Shown here: positions 1 to 8,200 of the stretch, one piece after another
How the letters are laid out: every line of letters starts with the position of its first letter
Position numbering within the stretch: the stretch's first letter is position 1
Assembly (NCBI GenBank): GCA_034435435.1
Contig: DAOTXN010000108.1
Coordinates: forward strand, 1-64,000
Source of the DNA: DAOTXN01 sp034435435
Lineage (GTDB): Bacteria > Chloroflexota > Anaerolineae > S140-20
DNA: 64,000 nt
Direction of reading: 5' to 3'
The notes under the pieces: model-generated
What the model saw: the letters and a program-made list of their open reading frames with translations, nothing else
What the model was told of the DNA's origin: nothing
The model's database searches: none
Position numbers and translations under genes: made by a program

Positions 1-72
1 GGGTCTCTTCCATCGACCTTGGTCGATTAGTTTTCGCAAGAGTTTAGGTACTGGAAGCCCATTAACACGCAT
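1..72 (-). CDS. 5' fragment of a gene just downstream of the RHS remnant; possible immunity protein
   Basis: An ATG at 72 reads leftward off the window for 24 codons, starting MRVNGLPVPKLLRKLIDQG. A strong Shine-Dalgarno (GGGGAGG) lies about 8 bases before it, which supports this start. It begins about 40 bases after the stop of the RHS tip on the same strand. In polymorphic toxin loci the gene directly after an RHS C-terminus is usually the cognate immunity gene. That position is the only evidence for function; too little protein is visible to assign a family. Confidence 0.5.
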   Translation of the reverse strand, partial: MRVNGLPVPKLLRKLIDQGRWKRP

Positions 73-108
73 CGGAAAACCTCCCCTCGCAAGACTGAAG
101 AACTCATA

Positions 109-1017
109 TCAGGCTTTTCTTGAGTTACCTTGAACTGACATGGAAGCCCGTTGCTTCTTTGATAGCATCCAGTATAAGCTGACGGAATCTAGTCGGAACT
201 GCATAGCTACCATATCTCCTAGATTTGAGAGCGAGTGTGCTAGTTCCGAGCCGCCGGCTCTGCCTATACCAAGCTTTGAAGCGAGTTTCCCAACAACATT
301 TTTAATCGCCCCTCCAGCCTTGCCTAGCAATCCTGTTCCTACGTCGTCGACTAGTCCAACGACAGGCCCAGCAATCGGATTGGCAAGACCCACAACTGAG
401 GACTCGAGCCCTTCGGCGAATAGCTCGCAGCCTCCCGATCTGATAACAGTACTGCCATCCGCCTTTTCTCGTACGCGGCATTCTCCAAACATGGAACAGC
501 CTGCCACTGCTAATGACTTCGCCCAACCCGGTGCGGAGGAAATATCTCTTTCACGCTCTTTTGGACACTCTATACTGAGCTCTCCGCAATGGCCTGTGGG
601 GTCAGCATATAGAAGCGGTCGATTGTTAACATACGAGTACCGATTGAGCGCCTGCGGGTCCGCCGGATTGGGCACAATCGTATCGGCCTGCACGAACCGT
701 CCCAGCGCGGCGTCGCCTGCCCCCCCGGCGCCGCTCCGCTTTGCGGGGCAGGTGTGAGCCTGCCGAAGGGTAATATCTGGCATTGTAAAAGAGCAGTTGT
801 ATTGTAGCATCCTCGCGCTGGCCTGTAAAGCGGCGCTGGGCGGGCGTGCTGCCGGAGGTGAACCTCGTCTCATCCCACGCTTTATGGCGCAGCTCGGCCA
901 GCTCGATTGCGCCATCGGCGCTGGCCGCATGCAGGCGGGCGCCGGCCGGGGCGCCAGGCTGACCACCAGCGACAGAATGACGAACAGATTGAGCCAGACC
1001 AGAACACGGGATGTCAT
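109..1017 (-). pseudogene. RHS repeat protein remnant: signal peptide joined to RHS core tip, frame-disrupted
   Basis: The reading frame opening at 1017 starts with a signal peptide (MTSRVLVWLNLFVILSLVVS) and ends with the RHS core tip GRFVQADTIVPNP...LNRYSYVNNRPLLYADPTGH, followed by about 160 variable residues that would be the toxin tip. Between them (about 770-930) this frame is nonsense. The overlapping minus-strand frame there encodes the missing core, WDETRFTSGSTPAQRRFTGQ and LFYNARYY. The gene therefore needs at least two frame changes, and almost all RHS repeats are missing; intact RHS proteins usually exceed 1000 residues. I read it as an internally deleted, frameshifted remnant. 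The tail after PTGH is Gly/Val-rich and I do not recognise a toxin fold. A sequencing error is a weaker alternative, because two shifts and a large deletion are needed. Confidence 0.75.
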
Positions 1018-1061
1018 TTGAGAACCTCATTATTACGCCTCCGTTTTCAGGCGTTTCGAGG

Positions 1062-1067
1062 TATAAT
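1062..1067 (+). promoter_or_regulatory. -10 box (TATAAT) of holA, leaderless geometry
   Basis: A perfect TATAAT ends only 6 bases before the ATG at 1074, so transcription should start at or next to the start codon. There is no Shine-Dalgarno between them. No good -35 hexamer is visible at 16-18 bases. Confidence 0.55.
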
Positions 1068-1073
1068 GCGAAT

Positions 1074-2087
1074 ATGACCAAAAACCCCACCCCCCGCTAC
1101 TACATCCTGCACGGTGAAGACGAGTTGACGCGCACCGAGACGCTCAAAAACCTGCAAGCGCGGCTCGGCCCTCCCGAGCTGATCGCGCTCAACACGACCG
1201 TATTTGAAGCGGAGCAGGTCGGCCTGGGCGAACTGATGAACGCCTGCGACACAATCCCGTTTATGGCGCAGCGCCGGCTGGTCGTCGTCCACGGCCTGCT
1301 GACCCGCTTGACGGCCCATTCCAAGGGCCAGAGCGGGCTGGCCGATTGGCAAAAACGCTATCTGGAGAGCCTGGCCGCATATCTGGGCCGGCTGCCTGAA
1401 ACGACCCGCCTGGTCTTTGTGGAGCCGGGGCAACTGGTGGCCAGTCATCCGATTTTGAAGCAAGCCGCCGGGGATGAGTTTGGCTACGTGCGCGCCTTTG
1501 AGCCGCCCAAAAACCTGTCACAGTGGATACACCAGCGAGCAGAGGAAAAAGGAGGCAAGTTTTCACCGCAGGCCGCCGAAGCGCTGGCCCAGGCCGTGGG
1601 AGACGACCAGCGCCTGCTAGACCAAGAGATCGAAAAGCTGCTGGCTTTTTGCAACTGGGAACGCCCTGTCACCCGCGACGACGTGGCGCTCCTGGTCCCT
1701 TATGCCCAGGAAGCGGTCATCTTTGACGCCGTGGACGCGCTGGGCCAGCGCGACGGGGTCAAGGCGGCGCGCTTGCTGCACAACCTGCTCGATCACGGCA
1801 ACGAGCCGCCCTACCTGTTTGCGATGATCGTGCGCCAGTTCCGTTTGCTGATTCAGGTCAAAGAGCTGGCCGAAGCCGGGCTGGACCATCCCGACGTAGC
1901 CAAGACCCTCAAGCTGCACCCTTTTCCCGCTCGCAAGCTCTACGCGCAGGCGCGCAACTTTTCTCTCGACCAGTTGGAGCGCATCCATTGCCACCTGTTG
2001 GACATTGACGTGCAAATCAAGACCAGTCAGATCGACGACGTGGTCGCGCTGGATTTGCTCATCGCGGCGCTGGCGCCGCCCCGATAA
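1074..2087 (+). CDS. holA: DNA polymerase III subunit delta
   Basis: This is the clamp-loader delta subunit, which opens the beta sliding clamp as part of the DnaX complex. The 337-residue length matches the family. The N-terminal region (PRYYILHGEDELTRTETL) corresponds to the HolA nucleotide-fold start, and the middle (AAEALAQAVGDDQRLLDQEIEKLLAF) matches the conserved lid region. I place the start at the ATG at 1074, not the upstream in-frame start at 1011: the protein aligns from MTKNPTPRYYILHG, and a TATAAT box lies inside the upstream extension. The gene stands alone, facing away from the RHS remnant. The call is firm from overall resemblance. Confidence 0.88.
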   Translation: MTKNPTPRYYILHGEDELTRTETLKNLQARLGPPELIALNTTVFEAEQVGLGELMNACDTIPFMAQRRLVVVHGLLTRLTAHSKGQSGLADWQKRYLESLAAYLGRLPETTRLVFVEPGQLVASHPILKQAAGDEFGYVRAFEPPKNLSQWIHQRAEEKGGKFSPQAAEALAQAVGDDQRLLDQEIEKLLAFCNWERPVTRDDVALLVPYAQEAVIFDAVDALGQRDGVKAARLLHNLLDHGNEPPYLFAMIVRQFRLLIQVKELAEAGLDHPDVAKTLKLHPFPARKLYAQARNFSLDQLERIHCHLLDIDVQIKTSQIDDVVALDLLIAALAPPR

Positions 2088-2092
2088 GTCAG

Positions 2093-2122
2093 TTGCCAAA
2101 ATTCTTCAATCTGTGGTATGAT
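2093..2122 (+). promoter_or_regulatory. Candidate sigma70 promoter downstream of holA
   Basis: TTGCCA (2093-2098) and TATGAT (2117-2122) are separated by 18 bases. Transcription from here would cross the MITE-like element and enter the binding-protein gene with a leader of about 530 bases. Confidence 0.4.
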
Positions 2123-2209
2123 AGACGTTGCTTCTTACCATTGTGCCGGTTTTGCTCGCGTCGAACATAGTCCGATGCCCAAAACATTCACCCGCCCATA
2201 TCTGATCAT

Positions 2210-2327
2210 CTGGCAGCCTGTCGGAGAACCCTAGTAATATAGGGCCTTGCGCCCGTTTTTGGCTCGTTTTGCGCCCATTTTGGACGCCCACAAAGGGCTA
2301 AATTATATCTCTCCGACAGGCTGCTAG
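2210..2327. repeat. MITE-like element copy 1
   Basis: This 118-base element is bounded by inverted repeats: CTGGCAGCCTGTCGGAGA at the left and, at the right, TCTCCGACAGGCTGCTAG. It is nearly the reverse complement of the element at 41099-41215, including the interior words AGGGCCTTG and the stretch around TTTTGGACGCCCACAA. No transposase is encoded. Confidence 0.75.
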
Positions 2328-2398
2328 CCACATTTCCTTGCTTTACCTGGAAAATCCGAAAGGAGGTGTTGCGACTGCTTCTTTCCTCTGATTGAATC

Positions 2399-2417
2399 GA
2401 CAGACCATGGTTCTGTC
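2399..2417. promoter_or_regulatory. Short palindrome, possible operator
   Basis: GACAGA (2399-2404) and TCTGTC (2412-2417) flank a 7-base centre in the leader of the ABC importer. Size and symmetry would suit a dimeric repressor site, but no regulator gene is nearby. Confidence 0.25.
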
Positions 2418-2441
2418 CGTTTCCGTTTTGAACGAAAAAAG

Positions 2442-2639
2442 GTAACTGCTCAGCCTGTGCAGATATGACACCGAATCAAAGGATTGAGCGAATCTGCGCT
2501 TCTCAGCTCGATGGCCTGGGTCCCAAGGGATGCGACGCCGCGCCTCACTGCAGAACGCGGGCAGCCCCGGGGCAGAGTTGGTCGGCGCCATTCGGTCAAT
2601 CCCGATAATTCGTTGTTATATCCCCACCTGAGCAGTTAC
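2442..2639 (+). ncRNA. Candidate structured 5' leader closed by a 12-bp long-range stem
   Basis: GTAACTGCTCAG at 2442-2453 is perfectly complementary to CTGAGCAGTTAC at 2628-2639. They enclose 174 bases and end 8 bases before the AAGGAG of the binding-protein gene. The geometry is that of a riboswitch-like leader whose closing stem abuts the ribosome site. I checked it by eye against the TPP, cobalamin and T-box signatures I know and found no match. Identity is unknown. Confidence 0.35.
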
Positions 2640-2657
2640 GAAAAAAGGAGAAAGAAC

Positions 2658-3701
2658 ATGCTCAAGAACAAATGGATGTTGGGACTCGTCCTCTTGGTCG
2701 CGCTGCTGGCGGTGGCGAGTCTGGTCAGTTGCACGAAAAAAGAGGAGAGCAAAGAGCTGAACGTGCTCTGCACCCCCCAGGAAGAGTGGTGCCAGGGCAT
2801 GAAGCAAGAATTCGAGGCCAAGTACGGCATCACGGTGAACTATGTGCGCATGTCCAGCGGCGAGTCGCTGGCCCGGCTGCGCGCCGAAAAGGACAACCCC
2901 CAGTTCGACATCTGGTGGGGCGGCCCCATCGACAGCTTTGTGGCCGCCAAGCAGGAGGGTCTGCTGGAGGCTTACAAGTCGCCCAACTTTAAGAACCTGT
3001 TGGACCAGGAAAAATACAAGGACGCCGACAACTATTGGGTGGGCATCTATGTGGGCACGCTGGGCTTTTGCACCAATAAAGACTGGCTGGCCGCCAACCC
3101 CGGCGTCGAACCGCCCAAGTCGTGGGATGACCTGCTCAAGCCCGAGTTCGCCGGGCAAATCCTGGTCGCACACCCCTCTACGTCTGGCACGTCGTACACG
3201 GCCCTCGCCACCATTTTGCAGATCAGGGGCGAGGACGCTGGCTGGGAGTTTGCGCGAAAATACGCGGGACAGGTGCTCCAGTTCACCAAGAGCGGCGCAG
3301 CGCCGGCCAAGTTTGTAGGGCAAGGCGAGGCCGCGGTGTGCATCGTGTTCTCGCACGACATCGTGCACGAGATCGAGGACAACGGCTTGCCCCTCGAAAT
3401 GACCTTCCCCGAGGAAGGCACAGGCTACGAGATCGGCGGTATGGGCATCATCAAGGGCGCTAAGCACCTGGACGCCGCCAAAAAGTGGTTCGATTGGGCG
3501 CTGACCGCCGAGGCGCAGGCGCTAGGCCCCAAGTATAAGGCCTATCAAGCCCCCACGGTCAGCGGTGTGGAGCTTTCGCATCCCGAGCTGCTGCAAGTCA
3601 ACCTGATCGACTATGATTTCCAGTGGGCCGGCGAGCACAAGAAAGAGTTCGTGGACAAGTTCACCAACGAAATCTTTGCCGCCGACAAATTGAAAGAGTA
3701 A
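2658..3701 (+). CDS. ABC transporter substrate-binding lipoprotein (family 1, AfuA/FbpA-like)
   Basis: This 347-residue protein is the extracytoplasmic receptor of the importer encoded downstream. It starts with a signal peptide and lipobox ending LVSC at residue 27, so it should be lipid-anchored. The mature part (FDIWWGGPIDSFVAAKQEGLLE, then KSWDDLLKPEFAGQILVAHP) is typical of periplasmic-binding-protein-like II receptors of the Fe3+/putrescine/phosphonate group. I see no adjacent tyrosine pair like the iron site of FbpA, so iron is not supported as substrate. The start at 2658 is chosen for its AGGAG at the right spacing and the signal peptide directly after it; the longer in-frame extension has no such features. 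The next gene follows after a hairpin at 3716-3751. Confidence 0.88.
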   Translation: MLKNKWMLGLVLLVALLAVASLVSCTKKEESKELNVLCTPQEEWCQGMKQEFEAKYGITVNYVRMSSGESLARLRAEKDNPQFDIWWGGPIDSFVAAKQEGLLEAYKSPNFKNLLDQEKYKDADNYWVGIYVGTLGFCTNKDWLAANPGVEPPKSWDDLLKPEFAGQILVAHPSTSGTSYTALATILQIRGEDAGWEFARKYAGQVLQFTKSGAAPAKFVGQGEAAVCIVFSHDIVHEIEDNGLPLEMTFPEEGTGYEIGGMGIIKGAKHLDAAKKWFDWALTAEAQALGPKYKAYQAPTVSGVELSHPELLQVNLIDYDFQWAGEHKKEFVDKFTNEIFAADKLKE

Positions 3702-3715
3702 TCGAATAACAGCGC

Positions 3716-3751
3716 CAGAGGACGGCGCGGATCGATCCGCGCCGCCCTCTG
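3716..3751 (+). terminator. GC-rich hairpin between binding protein and permease
   Basis: CAGAGG-CGGCGCGGAT and ATCCGCGCCG-CCCTCTG form a strong stem (one bulged base) just after the binding-protein stop. There is no T-tract, so it may act as a partial terminator or 3'-end stabiliser. That would let the receptor be made in excess over the permease. Confidence 0.55.
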
Positions 3752-3768
3752 TGTGTGGAGCGTGAGAT

Positions 3769-6051
3769 ATGGCCTCGAGTCTACCTGCCGGGCGACGTTG
3801 GGGACGGGGGACGCTGGTGCGGCGTTACCGCGAGTTCGCCCTGCTCGCCCGCGACCCGGTCTTGTTCATCAGCCTGCTGTTCTGCGGCATTTTCCTGTTT
3901 GTGTTTGTCTTTTATCCGCTCTTGCGCACCTCGGCCAACGGCTTTTTCGATGCGGATGGCCGCCTGGACCTCAAGTATTTTTCGCGTTACCTTGACCCAT
4001 ATTTCGGCCCCTTTGCCCGCCAGGTGTTCTACGACACGCTAATCATGGGGGTGCTGGCGGCCACGGGCGGCACGCTCGTGGGTTTCGTCTTTGCCTACAC
4101 AATGACACGCTGCAACATCCCCGCCAGGCGCCTGGTGCACATCCTTGCGCTCGTGCCCACCGTGTCGCCGCCGTTTGCCATTGCCCTCAGCACGATTTTG
4201 CTGTTCGGACGCAACGGCCTCATCACCCGCAAGCTGCTGGGCATAAACTTTACTGCGGGAGTCAACGACATCTATGGCATGGATGGGTTGGTGTTCGTGC
4301 AGGTGATCACCTTTTTTTCCGTGGCCTACCTGATCATCCGGGCCATGCTGGAGCGCTTGGACCCCTCGATGGAAGAGGCGGCCCACAGTCTGGGGGCCAG
4401 CAAGCTGCACATCTTTCGTACCGTCACGTTGCCGCTGCTCATTCCGGGGCTGGCGGGGTCTTTTCTGCTCCTGTTCGTCGAGTCGCTGGCCGACCTGGGC
4501 AACCCGCTGTTTATCTCTGGCAACGTGACCGTGCTCTCGGCGCAGATTTTTCTGGCCGTGGCGGGCGAATACGATTACCAAAAAGCGTCGGCGCTGGCCG
4601 TGGTGCTGCTGGCCCCCACGCTGATCGTATTTCTCGTCCAGCGTTATTACGTCACCCGCCGCTCCTACATCTCGGTGACAGGCAAGCCCACCGGCGGGCA
4701 CATCGTGGAAAAGGAGGCCTGGATTCGCTGGCCGTTCATCCTGATCACCTATTTCTTTTGTGCGCTCATCGTGTTGCTCTATGCGACGATCATTTTCGGC
4801 TCTTTCTGCCGGGCCTGGGGCGTGGATTTTACGCTCACCCTGGAATGGTGGAGTCTGATGGTCACGCGCGGCATCGAGGCCATTCTAGACACCACGTTTT
4901 TGAGCGTCGTGGCGACGCCCATCGCTGCGCTGACCGGCATGATCATCGCCTTTCTGGTCGTGCGCAAACGCTTCAGCGGCAAAGACGTGCTCGACTTTGG
5001 CTCGAACCTGGGCGGCGCGGTTCCCGGCACGATTCTGGGCATCGGTTTTGTGCTGGCGTTTAGCACGCCGCCCAGAGCCGTGGTGATCGGCCTGTATATT
5101 TTGCTGGCGCTATTTCTGGTCCGTTCGACCTTGCCCGCCGGTCGTGAGCAAATCATCGTGCTGGCGCTGGGCACGGCGGCGGGCCTGGGGTTGAGTCTGT
5201 TAGACAGCGATGACATCATGGGCGAGATTGGCTTGTATTATCTGTTAGGCGGCGCCTGCCTGGGTTTGGGCCTGTTGCTGGTGGTCCTCCGGCGCGGCCG
5301 GCCCAACCGGACCGGTTGGCTTTTGACCGGTCAGGGGATTTACCTGCTGGCTTTTGATTTGATCACCTATGTCTCTTCGCCCATCGCGGAATTTAGCCGT
5401 AGCCTGCCCAGAGGGTTTTGGAGCAACGCTGTTTTTCAGTTCGCCGAGCACATCGAGGTCATTTTCCAATTATCCCCGGCGCTGTTAGCGATTGTGCTGA
5501 TTTTTGCGAACGTGGTGGCGCTGCGGGCCGAGAGAGGCCGCTGGCGGCTGGCGTTGGGCGTGGTCATGCTGGCCGTGCCGTGTGCGTTGATGTTCATGGG
5601 GCTGCCCATGGCGCTGGTCGGCACGCCCTTTATCATTCTGGCCGCGTATGCCGTGCGCAGTCTGCCGGCCTCCGTGCGGGCGGGCGTCGCGGCGCTGCAA
5701 CAGATCGACCCGTCCATCGAAGAAGCCTCGAACATCCTGGGCGGCGACGCGCAGTACACGTTCCGCAAAGTGACCCTGCCGCTCATCACACCCGCGCTGC
5801 TGGCCGGGCTGATTTTTAGCTTTACCCGCCACATGACCAGCCTCTCGGCCATCATCTTTTTGGTGAGCGCCCGCTGGCGCATCGTCACCGCCTCGATCTT
5901 GAGCGAGTGGGAGCAGGGCGGCGTCAGCATCGCGGCGGCCTATTCCACCGTGATCATTTTGTTCGTGCTGATCGCCATCGGTGTGCTGTATTTCATCACC
6001 AACCGGGTGTTGAGCGGTCGAGGTGAGGTGGATCTGTCGCTAGGGGCATGA
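3769..6051 (+). CDS. ABC transporter permease, two permease modules fused
   Basis: This is the membrane-spanning part of the importer. The 760-residue protein is hydrophobic throughout and carries two EAA coupling motifs: EEAAHSLGASKLHIFRTVTL near residue 205 and EEASNILGGDAQYTFRKVTL near residue 650. One polypeptide therefore supplies both halves of the channel, as in FbpB-type permeases, though it is longer than usual for these. The stretch around residues 460-560 holds extra membrane segments between the modules. The start at 3769 is preceded by GGAGCGTGAG. Its stop TGA overlaps the ATG of the small ORF at 6048 (ATGA), indicating translational coupling. Confidence 0.9.
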   Translation: MASSLPAGRRWGRGTLVRRYREFALLARDPVLFISLLFCGIFLFVFVFYPLLRTSANGFFDADGRLDLKYFSRYLDPYFGPFARQVFYDTLIMGVLAATGGTLVGFVFAYTMTRCNIPARRLVHILALVPTVSPPFAIALSTILLFGRNGLITRKLLGINFTAGVNDIYGMDGLVFVQVITFFSVAYLIIRAMLERLDPSMEEAAHSLGASKLHIFRTVTLPLLIPGLAGSFLLLFVESLADLGNPLFISGNVTVLSAQIFLAVAGEYDYQKASALAVVLLAPTLIVFLVQRYYVTRRSYISVTGKPTGGHIVEKEAWIRWPFILITYFFCALIVLLYATIIFGSFCRAWGVDFTLTLEWWSLMVTRGIEAILDTTFLSVVATPIAALTGMIIAFLVVRKRFSGKDVLDFGSNLGGAVPGTILGIGFVLAFSTPPRAVVIGLYILLALFLVRSTLPAGREQIIVLALGTAAGLGLSLLDSDDIMGEIGLYYLLGGACLGLGLLLVVLRRGRPNRTGWLLTGQGIYLLAFDLITYVSSPIAEFSRSLPRGFWSNAVFQFAEHIEVIFQLSPALLAIVLIFANVVALRAERGRWRLALGVVMLAVPCALMFMGLPMALVGTPFIILAAYAVRSLPASVRAGVAALQQIDPSIEEASNILGGDAQYTFRKVTLPLITPALLAGLIFSFTRHMTSLSAIIFLVSARWRIVTASILSEWEQGGVSIAAAYSTVIILFVLIAIGVLYFITNRVLSGRGEVDLSLGA

Positions 6052-6209
6052 GGCCCTTTGAAATGGAAGAACCGGTTTATCTGCCTTTCTTTTACCAGGA
6101 ACTGGAAGCTGCTTACCGACAAATGGCTCAGGACGAAGAACGCGAAGCAGAAGCATCGGAATGGACTGAAGCCCTGGTTGGAGATGGCAGCGAACCATGG
6201 GGAGAATGA
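6048..6209 (+). CDS. 53-residue acidic protein coupled between permease and ATPase
   Basis: The ORF starts inside the permease stop (ATGA at 6048-6051) and ends 3 bases before the ATPase start at 6213. It fills the gap exactly and is co-translated with both. The product begins MRPFEMEEPVYLPFFYQELE and ends in an acidic helical stretch (QDEEREAEASEWTEALVGDG). No signal or membrane segment is visible. The tail reminds me of C-termini of small antitoxin-like proteins, but that is only a loose memory. Its position suggests either a small accessory subunit of the importer or a relic ORF kept as a coupling device. Confidence 0.55.
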   Translation: MRPFEMEEPVYLPFFYQELEAAYRQMAQDEEREAEASEWTEALVGDGSEPWGE

Positions 6210-6212
6210 AGG

Positions 6213-7280
6213 ATGTACCTGTCGCTTGAGAACGTGGTCAAAATTTTCCCGGCCCGGGGGGGCAGCGGCCAGGTGCTGGCCGTGAACGGCGTTTCGCTGG
6301 ACATCGAAAAAGGCGAATTGGTCACGCTGCTGGGGCCGTCAGGCTGCGGCAAGACGACCACCCTGCGGCTCATCGCCGGATTCGAGTTTCCCACGGCGGG
6401 CAACATCTTGCTCGACGGCCAGATCATCAACGAACATCCGCCTCACAAGCGGGATATGTCGCTGGTGTTCCAGAGTTACGCCATTTTCCCGCACTTGAAC
6501 GTGTTTGAGAACATCGCCTACGGCTTGAACGTGCAGCGCCGTCCCAAGCAGGAAATTAAGCAGCGGGTGGCGCGCGTGCTCGAGCTGGTCGAATTGACCG
6601 GCCTCGAGAACCGCGCGCCGAACCAATTGTCGGGCGGGCAGCAGCAGCGGGTGGCCTTGGCGCGCGCGTTGGTGATGGAACCCAAGGTGCTGCTGATGGA
6701 CGAGCCGCTGTCTAACCTGGACGCCAAGCTGCGCGAGCAAATGCGCACCGAGATCCGCCGCATCCAGCAGCGCCTGGGCATCACCAGCGTGTACGTCACC
6801 CACGACCAGATCGAAGCCATGACGCTCTCGGACCGCATCGTGGTGATCAACGAGGGCCTGATCGAGCAGATCGGCACGCCGGTCGAGCTATACCGCTATC
6901 CGCGCACGCGCTTCGTGGCGAACTTTATCGGGCGGGCCAACTTTGTGCCGGGCGTGGTCAAGGGAGCAGAAAAGGGGGAATTGGTCGTGGGGGCCCTGGG
7001 GCGCGCGCTGCGCCTGGTCAATGTGCGCGACCAACATCCCGTGGGACACGAGGTGACGCTAATCGTGCGCCCGGAGATGATCTGTGTCGTGGAGGCCGCA
7101 GAGGTGATGGGGATCGTGCGCCGGGCCTCGTATCTGGGCGATACGATAGACTATGACGTCGAGGTAAACGGTCAACTGCTGACCGCCGTCGAGACCGACC
7201 CGACCCATATCGTGATTCACCCTGAAGGGAGCATGGTCGGGTTGGAATTTCACGAGAGCTGCATCCACGTGCTCTCGTGA
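6213..7280 (+). CDS. ABC transporter ATP-binding protein (PotA/FbpC-like)
   Basis: This is the ATPase that powers the importer, acting on the cytoplasmic face of the permease. Walker A is GPSGCGKTT near residue 38, the signature is LSGGQQQR near 137, Walker B is LLMDEPLSNLD near 159, and the switch histidine is in VTHDQIEA. The C-terminal third is a TOBE-type domain (NFIGRANFVPGVV onward), as in spermidine, iron and sugar importers. At 355 residues the length is normal for this class. An adequate GGAGAA precedes the start. The operon order (receptor, permease, small ORF, ATPase) indicates a complete importer. Substrate is not determined by sequence. Confidence 0.93.
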   Translation: MYLSLENVVKIFPARGGSGQVLAVNGVSLDIEKGELVTLLGPSGCGKTTTLRLIAGFEFPTAGNILLDGQIINEHPPHKRDMSLVFQSYAIFPHLNVFENIAYGLNVQRRPKQEIKQRVARVLELVELTGLENRAPNQLSGGQQQRVALARALVMEPKVLLMDEPLSNLDAKLREQMRTEIRRIQQRLGITSVYVTHDQIEAMTLSDRIVVINEGLIEQIGTPVELYRYPRTRFVANFIGRANFVPGVVKGAEKGELVVGALGRALRLVNVRDQHPVGHEVTLIVRPEMICVVEAAEVMGIVRRASYLGDTIDYDVEVNGQLLTAVETDPTHIVIHPEGSMVGLEFHESCIHVLS

Positions 7281-7290
7281 CGCGGTGGGC

Positions 7291-7348
7291 GGACGTCCGG
7301 CTTTAGCCGGAAATTCTCGCCGGAAATTCTCGCTGAAGCGAGACGTCC
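7291..7348. terminator. Nested palindromes between convergent genes
   Basis: GGACGTC (7291-7297) pairs with GACGTCC (7342-7348). Inside are two smaller hairpins, CCGGC-TTTA-GCCGG (7297-7310) and TCTCGCT-GA-AGCGAGA (7328-7343). It lies between the converging ATPase and response-regulator genes and could terminate from both sides. Confidence 0.55.
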
Positions 7349-7362
7349 ACAACCTTTCGGTA

Positions 7363-7986
7363 TTACAACACGTCCGGGCGCAGTTGCTTGATCACGGCGA
7401 CCAATTCGGGGATGCGCTGCCGGCGCTTGAGAAAAGCCACCAGCTCTCTGGCCTTGCCTGCTTTGCCCTCTCCGCTCAGGTCGTCGTAATCCATACCCAG
7501 GTGAAAACAGAGCGTGCGTAGCTCGCTCTCGCTGAAACGCTCGGTGAGCAGGTGCAGCAATTGGCTCAGGATCGGCGCAGCGCCGGCCCGGGCGGTTGAG
7601 CTCTGATTTAGCGCCTCCCGGACGCTTTTGACAAAGGCCGGAATATCAAAAATGTCTTTGGCGATAAAATCCGCCACGCGGTATTGTTTGAACGCATTGC
7701 GCACGATAGAGACCGTGCCCTGTCCGCTGACGATGATGCACGGTGTGGCGGGCTGACGCTGGGCCAGGCGCTGCAACAGGCGCTCGCCCTCCAGCAGCGG
7801 CGCGGCGCGGTCGAGCTCCAAGTCCACGATGACCAGGTCAAAGCGGTGGCGTTCCAAAGCCTGACGGGCAGGCGCATATCCCGCCAAAACCGTCACGGCG
7901 TACCCTTCGTTCTCCAGCTCTTCTTTCAGCACCGACTGCCAAAAGCGGTCGTCTTCGACGATGAGAATCGTTGGTGGGGTGGGCAT
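7363..7986 (-). CDS. Response regulator fused to a death-like effector-associated domain
   Basis: This 207-residue protein has a receiver domain (residues 5-125) with acidic pocket ED at 11-12, phospho-acceptor D55 and K110. It is followed by a roughly 70-residue C-terminal module (138-207) with LRTLCFHLGMDYDDLSGEGK and then KARELVAFLKRRQRIPEL. That signature resembles the bacterial effector-associated/death-like adaptor domains that recruit partners in conflict and signalling systems; it is not a DNA-binding or enzymatic output. I start at the ATG at 7986 because the receiver begins directly after it and GGGAGAG precedes it; the longer frame adds 38 residues of unrelated composition. It lies downstream of the receiver-only regulator and hybrid kinase on the same strand, so phosphorylation probably controls assembly with another death-like-domain protein. 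None is visible in this window. Confidence 0.75.
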   Translation of the reverse strand: MPTPPTILIVEDDRFWQSVLKEELENEGYAVTVLAGYAPARQALERHRFDLVIVDLELDRAAPLLEGERLLQRLAQRQPATPCIIVSGQGTVSIVRNAFKQYRVADFIAKDIFDIPAFVKSVREALNQSSTARAGAAPILSQLLHLLTERFSESELRTLCFHLGMDYDDLSGEGKAGKARELVAFLKRRQRIPELVAVIKQLRPDVL

Positions 7987-8112
7987 AATAGGCTCTCCCG
8001 TTTCGACAAACGCACACCAGGCCCGACTCAACGGCAAAAACGGCGGATCGCCCCCGAAATTGCCCGTTGCAAGCCCTAATCTGGGCAAGCCGGAACCCAA
8101 TAGACTTGACAG

Positions 8113-8155
8113 GATTTACAGGATAAAAGACAAAATCTTGTCAATCCTGTAAATC
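8113..8155. repeat. Dispersed-type inverted repeat
   Basis: GATTTACAGGAT (8113-8124) and ATCCTGTAAATC (8144-8155) are perfect 12-base arms around a 19-base centre. This ACAGGATTTACAGGAT-like word is one I know as a common intergenic repeat in environmental genomes. It separates the two response-regulator genes. Confidence 0.5.
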
Positions 8156-8200
8156 TTTCCAGTTTCTTGCACAATGTACAAGGATTTCACCGTTCAGATA

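Larger units (their letters stand above)
2088..2657. other. 570-base gene-free region before the ABC importer
   Basis: It contains a possible promoter (TTGCCA at 2093-2098, 18-base spacer, TATGAT at 2117-2122), a MITE-like element (2210-2327), a small palindrome (2399-2417) and a long-range inverted repeat (2442-2453 with 2628-2639). Open frames on both strands here lack convincing codon content. I see no supported protein gene. Confidence 0.6.

Noticed and set aside
2484..2657. Upstream in-frame extension of the binding-protein gene
   Set aside because: It has no ribosome site, no signal peptide and crosses the predicted leader stem; the AGGAG plus signal peptide at 2658 fit better.
2658..7280. 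Iron (FbpABC) importer
   Set aside because: The receptor has no adjacent Tyr-Tyr iron site, so only the ABC family, not the substrate, is supported.
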